Positions 1-12,000 of a stretch of DNA of 64,000 nucleotides are shown one piece after another. The number at the start of each line of letters is the position of its first letter. The stretch's first letter is position 1. The stretch is from an uncultured Acidimicrobiales bacterium. GTDB lineage: Bacteria > Actinomycetota > Acidimicrobiia > Acidimicrobiales > SZUA-35. The DNA is taken from positions 61,539 through 125,538 of the forward strand of contig CALKZY010000007.1 of NCBI GenBank assembly GCA_938002965.1, read 5' to 3'. Under the pieces are notes generated by a model. That model did not search any database. It worked only from the letters and a program-made list of their open reading frames with translations, and was not told the origin of the DNA. Made by a program: the position numbers and the translations under genes.

Positions 1-3000
1 GACACCGGCACGACGATGGTGTTCACCATCAATGCCCAGTGTTCAGCCTTGGACGAGGCGGTCTGCCGCAACTCGACCATCACCTGGCCGGGCGACGGCG
101 GTGTCACCACGTACGACTATGCGTCGCATCCGGCCATCCAGTCGCTTACCTATGACGCTGGTGGTGACGAGTGGACGCTCGATCTCAACGACTCCGTTCG
201 CGCGGGTATCTCACTGCAGTTCACCATCAGGGCGACGGTTGACAATGGGGGAACGCCGGACGGCACCATCACAACATTTGATCCCACCCTTACCGCTGAC
301 AACACCGCCACAATCAACAACTCGGACACCGGTGAATGGAATGCAGTGGCCGAGCTGGCCATCGACAAGTACGGCCAGTTCGGGCCTGGCAACGATTTGA
401 TTCTTGACACTCCAGTCCGCTACTACCTGAACATTTGCGATCCCAGCTGGGTCCGAGACGAACCCGGCCACCTCTGGGTTGAGAACGTGACCTTGGTCGA
501 CACGCTTCCGGCCGACGTTGTCTACAACGACTCGTCCGCCGGGGGCGTCTACGACGTCGGTACCAATACGGTCACCTGGACGCTGCCCGGACCGATCGAG
601 ACCGAGGCGTGCGACGACACCGGCGTTGTCGATGACTGGGTGGAAGTCACCTACCCGTCAAGTTCCTTCGCGTTGACCACCAGCGTTCAGAATGACGCCA
701 CGGTCGAGGGAAACCCGCTCGGCGATGCGGCAACGTTGCTGACTGACAGCGACTCCGAAGCTCACAGCTTCGTCACCCCGTCATCGAGCGGTACGGCATC
801 CAAATACGCCAGCACACCCTTCTACGGCTCAACCGATATCACCTATGCCGGCGCCGCAGCCCACTACTACACCTACTTGAGAGCGGTCAGCAGCAGCACG
901 GCACCCTACTACTTCGTCATGGAAGATCAGATGCCGTGTCTTACGAACGACATCGATACCGGACCGTCGGCTCAATACCAGAGCTTGGCCCAAGGCTCAA
1001 CCTGTACGGACCCTGCCTTCCAGCCTGATCGCGCCGTCGAGTTGACCCTCTACACCAGCAACAAGATGGATGGCTTCGACACGGCTGCTGCTTCCGCCCT
1101 AACAGCCGTACCTGTTCGGTACACCACCGTTAGCGGTGCCACCGGTTCGGTTGACCTGCCTCAGTCCAGTTGGTCGAGCAGCTACCGCAGCTGGTTGATC
1201 GGCTGGGACGACTTTCTCGCTCAGTCAGGAATCTCCCCGACCGATCCAATCGCGTCGATCACATTCGACAGCCGCGACCTCGATCTTCGGGTCTCTCCAG
1301 GAGCCAGTAGCACCGTAGCTGTACTCGGCCTGTATGGAACCATCGCCGAGAGCACTGCCACCTACCCGATCGTTACCGCCGATCGCGTATGGAACACAGC
1401 CTACATCGACTTGTTCGAAGACAAGACTGCGGTCACCCCTTTGGACACGATCAGCGGCACTGATGAGGTACTGATCGAAGACCCCGAACCGAGCTTGTCC
1501 ATGTACAAGTACGACTCCGGTTCCAGTCCGAATAAGTACTTCTACTTCGGTTGGGATCTCAACGGCTCACCTCTCCAAGACGGCGAGCAGGTAGTGTTTA
1601 CCGACTTGTTGCCCGCCGGCTATTCCTACGCCGGGCTTCGCTACGTCGGCTACACCCTGATGGACCCGAACGATCCCGGTGATCTCTACGCCAGTTCGTG
1701 GTATTCGTACCGGTCATCGCCGACGAGTAGTTTTTATCAATACAACTACACCGGCATCGATTCTCTAGATGATGTGAGTCCTCTCAACTACATTGACGTT
1801 GAGATCCTCGACGACTACAACGGGACCGGTCGTGAGCTGGTTCGGGTCACCTACGACGAACCTCCTACCGGTTGGGAGTACGGCGGCATCGACCCATCGG
1901 GCGGGAGCCTGGCGTTCTTCGTGACCCCCGGCGATCTGAGCGTTCCCGGCACCAACACCGCCCAGATTTACCCGACTGACCCGATAACTCAGGTCAGCTT
2001 CGTTTGCTCCGGAAACCCATCGCTCGTCTCCGACCCGAACGACCTCGACGGCGACGGCGAAACGGCAGCTGACGATTTCTGCCAGGCCACTCGCACCATC
2101 CCCGGTGATACCGCTGCCCTGTACCTGGAAGCCGAGAAGTCGGTCCAGGGTGACGGCGATGCCGCCATGATGGGCTTCCCGGCCATCGGCCAGATTGACG
2201 AGGACGGCGGCACCGGAACCTTTGAGATCTCATTGGAGAACAATGGTGCAGCCAGCGCCGACAACATCGTCATCTACGACGTGTTGCCTCACGTTGGCGA
2301 CACGGCCATCCTCGAGTCGCTGAGCGGTGCCGCTCGGGGCTCGGAGTGGGAACCCACCTTCCTTGGAGTTGACGCCCTGACCGTACCTTCAGGCGTGCAG
2401 ATCGAGTACTCCGAGTCAACCACGCCCTGCACCAACGAGTTGGCCACTTCGGGCACCAACCCGTACCCAACGGGCTGTACCAACGACTGGTCAACCTCAC
2501 TGCCGGCCGGTGGAGCCGGCGACGTGAAGGCGTTGCGAATCTCGGTTGTCGACGACACCGGAGGACTGCTGGCCCTTGATCCCGGCGAAGCCATCAACAT
2601 CCGCTACGACGTGTCCTACCCGTCAGGCCTGTTGCCAGGCGATGTGGCCTGGAACTCCTTCGCCTACGCCGGCAACCGGGTGGACGATGGGTCGACCTTC
2701 CTCCCCACTGAGGTACCGAAGGTCGGCCTGGCCGTGCCCCAGGTAGACCTGAGCGTGGACAAGCGGGTGTATCCCAGCACCCTGCCTGTCGGCGACCCCG
2801 CTACCTACACCATCACCATCACCCATGACGGCGCTGTCACCGAAGCCGGAGCGTACACCCTGCCGGCCAGCACCGCCTACAACGTTTCGCTCCAGGACGA
2901 CTTCCTGGCTCAGGGACTCACGCTGGTCCCCGGGACGGCCGTCATCTACAACACCGAAACCGGGCTTCCCGGTGGCGCCAGCTTCGACGAGTCGACCGGC

Positions 3001-6000
3001 GTCATCACCATCGACGAGTTCGGTCCCAACGACGAGTACGAGTTGGAATATCAGGCCTACAGCGCCACCGCTCAATCGGTCACCAACACTGTCGAACTGA
3101 TGTCCACCGCCCCGGACGTGGACGACATCGACTCCACACCTGGTAACAGCGTCGGCACCGAGGACGACCAGGACCCGGCCACCGCCACCTGGGCAGTGGC
3201 CGACATGACCTTCACCAAACAGGTCGAAACCGCCCCCGGATCCGGTGTCTACATAGAAGCCGATGCCAGCGACAGCCTGGTTGGCGAATACGGACCGTAC
3301 GAGCCCATCAACTACCGGTTTGTCATCGAGAACACCGGCGGTCTGACCATTTCCAGCGTCGACCTGACCGATGACCTAACCGGGTTTGAATGCGACCAGT
3401 ACATCGGTTCCGTTTGGGCCGGCACGACCCGCACCATTGACTGCACCTGGCCCTACGGCTTCGCCCTGGGAACCCACACCAACACCGCCACTGTGACCGG
3501 CACCTCCTATGGCACGGAGTTCACCCTGACCGACACCGCAGATGTCGAGGTGACCCAGCAATTCGACCTGGCGCTCATCGTTGAGCCCGGTGCATCCCAG
3601 TCGGATCCCATTCTCGACACCGATACTCAGGTGTCGTTCGACGTGACCGTCCAGAACCAGGGCGAAGCCGACCCCACCGGTGCGGTAACCATCTCCAGCT
3701 ACATCCCCGCTGGATTGTTCCTGGACACCGCCGCCACCACGGCGGCCAACAGCGGCAACGCCGACTTCACTCTTCAAGGTGACGGCACCATCGACATCGC
3801 CAATCTGGTGTCCACAACCGGTAACACCTTCACCGTGGTGCTGACCACCGATGACCCGGCCACTACCGGAACCACCGAAACCTTCCGAGACACGACACTG
3901 ACGTCGGTCGTCTACGGCGCTGAAATCAGCTCTGACTCGGCACCGGCCACACTGTCGGACCGTGACTCCACTCCCGACACGTCCGACACCGACGTCATCT
4001 ACCTGGGTGAAGACAGCCACAACGACATCTCCCACTTCGGCACCGCCTACGACCAGCCCTCCGAAGACGAAGACGACCACGACCGAGAAGAAATCCCCGT
4101 GTTCTCGACCTTCGTTGACATCGGCGACTACGTGTGGTCCGACACCGACCGCGACGGCATCCAAGACCTGAGCGAAAGTGGCATCGAGGGCGTACTGGTC
4201 ACGCTTGATCCCAACACACCGGGTGACCCCGGTGACGATCTGACCACGTTGACTCTGGCCGACGGCTCCTACCTGTTCGAAGATCAGGAAGCCGGAACCT
4301 ACACCGTTACCTTCACTCAGCCGGGCGGCTATTCGCTATCTCCGACCGGGGCCGGTTCCGATCCGGCGGTCGATTCCAACGGGCTGACCACGACGGTCAC
4401 CCTGGCCGCCGGTGAACAGGACCTCGACATCGACCTCGGTCTCTTCCCGTCCGCCGCTCTTGGCGACCTCGTGTGGGACGACCTTGACGGCGACGGCATT
4501 CAGGACCTGGGCGAGCCCGGAATCGACGGTGTCACCGTAACCCTCGATCCCAACACCCCCGGCGACCCCAGCGATGATCTAACGGATGTCACCAGTGGTG
4601 GCGGACTCTACAGCTTCACCGACCTGCCGGTCGGCGACTACACCGTCACGTTCACCCAGCCGACGGGCACCGAACTGTCACCCACGACCGCCGGCTCCGA
4701 CCCGGCGGCCGATTCCAACGGCCTGGTCACCTCCGTCACCCTGGCCGGCGGCGACAACAACGACACCATTGACCTTGGCGTCTACACCCCGGTGTCGATC
4801 GGCGACTACGTGTGGGCCGACCTTAATGAGGACGGCATTCAGGATGTCAGTGAAGCCGGTGTCGAAAATGTGACGGTGACGCTTGATCCGGGTACGCCCG
4901 GCGACCCGTCCGACGACCTCACAGACGTGACCGATGCCGATGGTTTGTATTCGTTTACCGACCTGGCTCCCGGCACATACACCGTGACCTTCACCCAGCC
5001 CCCGTCAACTGCTGTTTCCCCAGCCGGAGCAGGTAGTGACCCGGCCCTCGACTCCAACGGCCTTACCACCACGGTGACCCTGGAATCGGGTGACAACGAC
5101 GACACCATTGATCTTGGTTTGATACCGCTGGCCGGAGTCGGAGACTTCGTTTGGGACGACTTGAACGCCAATGGCATTCAAGACGTCGGCGAACCCGGAA
5201 TCGAGAACGTCGTTGTGACGCTCGACCCCGGCACACCGCTCGACCCGTCCGACGACCTTACCGACACCACCGACGTCGACGGCGCCTACTCGTTCGACGA
5301 TCTGCCATCGGGAACCTACTCGTTGGCCTTCACGCAACCGGCCGGCACCGAGCTGTCGCCGACGACGGCCGGTTCCGATCCGGCCGTTGACTCCAACGGT
5401 CTCACTGCGTCGGTCACGCTGGCGGCAGGTGAGTACGACGAGACCATTGATCTTGGCCTGTACACATTGGCGTCAATAGGCGACTACGTCTGGCTGGACG
5501 CCAACCTGGACGGCATCCAGGACACCGATGAAATCGGTGTTGAGAACGTGACGGTGACGCTTGATCCGGGTACGCCACTCGACCCGTCTGATGATCTAAC
5601 CGAGGCGACCGGTGCCGACGGTTTGTATTCGTTCACTGACTTGGAGCCCGGAGATTACACGGTGACCTTCAGTCAACCGGGCGGCTACTTGCTGTCGCCG
5701 GCTGATGTCGGTCTCGACCCGGCGGTTGACTCGAACGGTTTGGCCACGACGGTCACCTTGGAGTCCGGTGAGAATAACGACACGATCGACCTCGGCCTCT
5801 ACCAGGCCGCCACCATTGGTGACCTGATTTGGGACGACTTGAACGGTGATGGTGTTCAAGACGTCGGCGAGCCCGGCATTGCCGGAGTGACTGTCACACT
5901 GGACCCCGGAACACCACTGGACCCGTCTGATGATGTCACTGATGACACCGATGCCGATGGTCTGTATTCGTTCACTGATCTGGAGCCCGGTGAGTACACG

Positions 6001-9000
6001 GTGACATTCAGCCAGCCGACCGGTACCGAGTTGTCGCCGACGGCGGCCGGTTCCGATCCTGCTGTTGACTCCAACGGTTTGACCACCACCGTTACCGTGG
6101 CGTCGGGTGAGAACAACGACACCATTGACCTAGGTGTGTACACGCTGGCGTCGCTCGGCGATTTCGTGTGGGATGACTTGGACGGTGATGGTGTTCAAGA
6201 TGTTGGTGAGCCTGGCATTGAGAACGTGACGGTGACGCTTGATCCCGGTACGCCTGGTGATCCGTCCGACGATGTGACCGACCTGACCGATGCCGATGGT
6301 CTGTACGGGTTCACTGATTTGGAGCCCGGCGACTACACCGTCACCTTTAGTCAGCCGTCCGGCAGCACACTGTCACCTGAGTTGGCCGGTTCCGACCCTG
6401 CTGTTGATTCGGACGGTTTGGCCACCACGGTGACGTTGGAGTCCGGTGAGAACAACGACACGATCGATCTTGGCGTCTACAAGCCGATTACCATTGGTGA
6501 TCTGGTGTGGGATGACTTGGACGGTGATGGCGTTCAAGATGTTGGTGAGCCCGGCATCGAGAACGTGACGGTCACGCTTGACCCTGGAACTCCGCTGGAT
6601 CCGTCTGATGACGTTACTGATGTGACCGATGCCGATGGTTTGTATTCGTTCACTGATTTGGAGCCCGGCGACTACACGGTGACGTTCACTCAGCCGACCG
6701 GTACCGAGTTGTCGCCGACGGCGGCCGGTTCCGATCCTGCTGTTGACTCCAACGGTTTGACCACCACCGTCACCCTCGCCTCGGGCGAATCCGACGAGAC
6801 CATCGACCTCGGTGTGTACACGCTGGCGTCGCTCGGTGATTTCGTTTGGGACGACTTGAACGGTGACGGTGTTCAAGATGTTGGTGAGCCCGGCATCGAG
6901 AACGTGACGGTCACGCTTGACCCTGGAACTCCGCTGGATCCGTCTGATGATGTTACTGATGTGACTGATGCCGATGGTTTGTATGGGTTCACTGATTTGG
7001 AGCCCGGTGAGTACACGGTGACGTTCACCCAGCCATCGGGCATGGACCTGTCGCCGACGACGGTCGGTCTCGACCCTGCTGTTGATTCGGACGGTTTGGC
7101 CACCACGGTGACGTTGGAGTCCGGTGAGAACAACGACACGATCGATCTTGGCGTCTACACGCCGGTCACCATTGGTGATCTGGTGTGGGACGACTTGAAC
7201 GGCGATGGTGTGCAAGATGTTGGTGAGCCCGGCATCGAGAACGTGACGGTCACGCTTGATCCGGGTACGCCTGGTGATCCGTCCGACGACCTCACCGACA
7301 CAACAGACGTTGACGGCGCCTACGAGTTCACCGGGCTGGCCCCCGGTGACTACACCGTCACCTTCAGTCAGCCGGCAGGGACAACACTCTCGCCGACTGA
7401 AGCGGCAGGGGACACGGCTGTTGACTCCAACGGTTTGACCACCACGGTCACCCTGGCCTCGGGCGAATCCGACGACACCATCGACCTCGGTGTCTACACC
7501 TCGGCGTCAGTCGGTGACTACGTTTGGGCCGATGTCAACGAAGACGGTATCCAAGACGGTAGTGAGTCCGGCCTCGAAGGGGTAACGGTAACCCTTGACC
7601 CGGGCACGCCACTCGACCCGAGCGACGACCTGACCGACGTCACCGACGCCTCCGGTTTCTACCAGTTCACAGACCTGGTGCCCGGAGACTACACGGTTAC
7701 CTTTACCCAACCGGCTAGCACCTCACTGTCGCCGGTAGGGGCAACAACGGCCGATCTGGACTCCAACGGTTTGACGACCACCGTAAATCTGGAGTCGGGT
7801 GAGTATGACGACACCATCGACCTTGGCATCATCGAACTGGTCGGCCTGGGCGACCTTGTGTGGGACGACCTGAACGGTGACGGCATCCAAGATGTCGGAG
7901 AACCCGGCATCGAAAACGTGACCGTCACCTTGGACCCCGGCACACCGCTGGACCCGTCCGATGACCTGACCGACACCACCGACGTCGACGGTCTGTACGA
8001 GTTCGCCGACCTCGACCCCGGCGTCTACACCGTGACCTTCACCCCGCCAATCGGCATGGAAGTTTCACCGACCACGGCCGGTTCGGACCCGGCAGCCGAC
8101 TCGAACGGGTTGAGCACAACGGTGACGCTGTCATCGGGTGAGAACGATCCAACAATCGATCTTGGTCTCTACACCCCGGTCACCATCGGTGACTACGTGT
8201 GGGACGATCTCAACGGTGACGGAATCCAGAACGTCGGCGAACCCGGCATCGACGGTGTCACGGTCACCCTCGACCCCGGAACCCCGGCGGATCCGTCCGA
8301 CGACCTCACCGACATCACGGCAGCCGGTGGAGCGTACTCGTTCACCGATCTCGCCCCCGGCACCTACACGGTGACCTTCACTCCACCTGTTGGCACGGTG
8401 CTGTCGCCGACCACGGCCGGGTCCGACCCCGCTGCCGATTCCAACGGTTTGGCCACCACGATCACCCTCGATTCCGGGCAATCGGACGACACCATCGACC
8501 TTGGCGTCTACGCCCCGGCCACCGTCGGTGACTTCGTGTGGGACGACCTGGACGGCGATGGCATTCAAGACATTGGCGAGACCGGCGTGGAGAACGTGAC
8601 CGTGACCCTCGATCCGGGAACCCCCGGTGATCCGGGTGACGACATCACCGACGTGACCGACGCCGACGGCGGCTACGAGTTCGCCGGATTGGCCCCCGGT
8701 GACTACACCGTGACCTTCACCCAGCCGGCAGGGTCGACGCTTTCGCCCACCGCCGCCACCACGGCAGATGCCGACAGCAACGAACTGGCCACCACGGTCA
8801 CCCTGGCCTCCGGCGACGTCGACGACACGATCGACCTTGGTGTTTACACCTCGGCCGCCATCACCGGCCAGGTCTGGATTGACGCTCCGGTAGCCGGCGC
8901 CGTCGACGGCGAACAGGCACTCGGTGAATCAGCGGTTCCCCTGGTCGATGTGACCCTCGACCCGGGAACCCCCGGCGACCCAAGCGACGACGTCACCGTT

Positions 9001-12000
9001 CAAACCGACGGCAGCGGAGCGTTCACCTTCAGCGATCTGCCGCCCGGTGACTACACCGTCACGTTCACCCAACCCGACGGGTACGCCGTCACCATCGAAG
9101 ACCCCAGCGTGGACTCGACTGTGAACAACGATGGCCTTGTCACCACGGTCACCCTTGAGTCCGGAACCGACATTGCCGACATCGACCTCGGCCTCATCGA
9201 GCTGTCGTCGCTGGCTGGAACCGTCTACCACGACCAGGACCTCAGCGGCGACCTCGGCGTCGAAACCGGGATCGAAGGCGCAACCCTCACCCTGACCGGC
9301 ACGGACGTAACCGGCGCATCGGTGACGACCACAGCCGAAACCCTGGCTGACGGCACGTACCTGTTTGACAACGTCGTCCCCGGTGTATACACCGTCACCG
9401 AAACGCAGCCGACCGGTTGGTACGACTCGGAGACCACCGTTGGTTCCGAGGGCGGAACGGCGGCCACCGATGAAGTCAGCGCCGTCACCCTGCCGGCGGG
9501 CACCGACGCCACCGGCTACGACTTCGGTGAAGTTCAACCGTCGTCAATCGCCGGCACCGTCTTCGTCGACGCCAACATCAACGGCACCGACGACGGTGAG
9601 GTCCCCATCCAGGGCGTAACGATCACGCTGACCGGAACCGACAACCTCGGACAGTCCGTGAGCGACACCGCAACCACCGGACCGGACGGCAACTACATCT
9701 TCAGCGACCTGCCACCGGGCGATTACACCGTCACCGAGACTCAGCCCACGCTGTGGATCGACGGCCTTGCCACCTCCACCGGAAGCGAAGGCGGAACGTT
9801 CGGCTCAAGCGAAATCGCCGACATCGCGCTGGGATCCGGGGTAGACGCCACCGGCTACGACTTCGGCGAGCTGACTCCCACGTCGGAACTCACGCTGACC
9901 AAGACGGCGGCCCCCGACCCCTCGTTTGCCGGTGACCTGATGACGTTCACCCTCTCGTGGAGCAACGACGGAAACATTGACGTCACCGGATCGACGCTGA
10001 CCGAAACAGTCCCGGCCGGCTCTACCTTTGTTTCCTCGGCTGACGCCTGGAGCTGTACCGACGGAGACCCGTCTGGAACCACCTGTACCCTCGGCGTCGC
10101 CGACATGGCACCCGGTGATACCGGCACGGCCACGTTCACGGTCCGAATCGACGATCCGCTGCCCACCGGCAGCCAGGTCAGCCTGCCAAACACGGCTGTT
10201 ATCAACGGCGAAGCTCAGGACCCCAACGGAGCCTTCCCAGTCGGAGCATCCGCCTCGGCCGAGCCCGTCGTACAATCCACCCAGATACGTGGCGTTGTCT
10301 ACCACCAGACCCCTGACGGCGACATTGTCCTCGGAGGCGGAACGGTTTCGCTTCTCGATGCGGCCGGTGACCCGGTACTCGACCCCGCGACAGGTGAGCC
10401 CTGGACGGTCGAAGTTGGGGCTGACGGCACCTACCTGTTCGACGGGCTCGCCCCGACTGACTACACCGTGGTGGAATCCACCCCCAGTGGCTACGGCGAC
10501 GCCGACGGGCACGCCCCGTCGGTCACCCTCAGTCCGGCTATCGGTGCTCCCGCCACCCAGGACTTCTGGCACACAACATCGTCCATCACCGGCACGGTTT
10601 ACGTCGACGAAGACCTCGACGGCGACCTCACCTCGGGTGAGCAGCCCCTGGCCGGCGTAACCGTCACCCTGACCGGCACCGACATAAACGGTGACCCGGT
10701 GGAGATGTCAACCACCACCAACTCCGACGGCGTGTACATCTTCGACGGCCTGCTGGCCGGTACGTATGTGGTAACCGAGGCTCAGCCGAGTCTGTGGGCC
10801 AACGGATCAACCGACGCCGGCGACAGCGGCGGTGTCACCACCGGCGACGACGACGTTGTTGACGCCATCATCCTGGCTGCCGGCTCCGACGCCGTCGGAT
10901 ACGACTTCGGGGAAGTCGGAGTACCCGTGGGCGGAACCGTATTCTTCGACGGTTCCGGGAACCCGATCGCCGGCGTCGACGTGACCCTGAGCGGCACTGA
11001 CGTGTTTGGCAACCCGGTTGAGCTGACCGCTACAACGGGCACGGACGGCACATACCAGTTCGACAACATCCCGCCGGGAGACTACACGTTGACTGAAACC
11101 CAGCCGGGTGCCTATGCATCAGGCTCGGTTGCGGCCACCAACGAAATCCCGATTTCGGTTAGTGGCACGCCACTTCTTGACAACGACTTCTCCGAAGACG
11201 GCGCAGTCATCGCCGGTCGGGTAAGCGAGTCGGTGGATGGAACCGGTGACCCGTCGACCGTGGATCCCGGTATCGCCGGTGTGACGGTCACCCTGACCGG
11301 CACTGACGTCGACGGCAACACGGTGGAGCGCACAACCACCACTGACGCCGACGGCAACTATCGGTTCGCCGATCTACCGGCCGGAACCTACACGGTCACC
11401 GAGACCCAGCCTGACGAGTACAGCAACGTGGCCACCATCGCCGGTAGCAACGGTGGAACGACCTCCGGCAACGACGACGTCATTACCGAAATCGTCATTG
11501 GTCCCGGTGAGAACGCCACCGGCTACGACTTCAACGAAGCCATCTCGGCAATCTCCGGTGTTGTGAACATCGAAGGCACCGATACTCCGTTGGCTGGAGT
11601 CGAAGTAACCCTCTACGACGAAAACGGCGATGTCGTGGCAACCACGGTCACCGATGAGAACGGCGTGTACGTCTTTCCCGACGTGCTGGCCGGAACCTAC
11701 GACGTCGTTCAAACCCAGCCTGACGAGTACGGATCGGTGTCGGAGAACACCCTCCGAGTCGAGCACGGCACCACGGGAACGTCCGATGTCGACTTCGTCG
11801 AGAAGGCAGGTGTCATCGAAGGTGTCGTAACCGTCGACGGTGTTTGCCCACCGGCTGACGCCGGCACGGCCTCACTGTGTGTTGGTGGAACCATCTCCGG
11901 TGTCACCATCACGTTGACCGGGACCGACGTCAACGGCAACCGGATCGAGGTCACCACGGTGACCGACGAACTTGGCCAGTACCGCTTCGTTGACCTTCCA

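Noticed and set aside
3376-4164. 262-aa minus-strand ORF (and similar ones at 8131-8568, 8929-9537, 9805-10572)
   Set aside because: Antisense shadows of the continuous adhesin frame; composition (Val/Gly/Arg-rich) without any domain.
6373-7215. 280-aa minus-strand ORF within the adhesin repeats
   Set aside because: Period-339 DNA is a multiple of three, so stop-free antisense frames repeat with it; the plus-strand frame is clearly the coding one.
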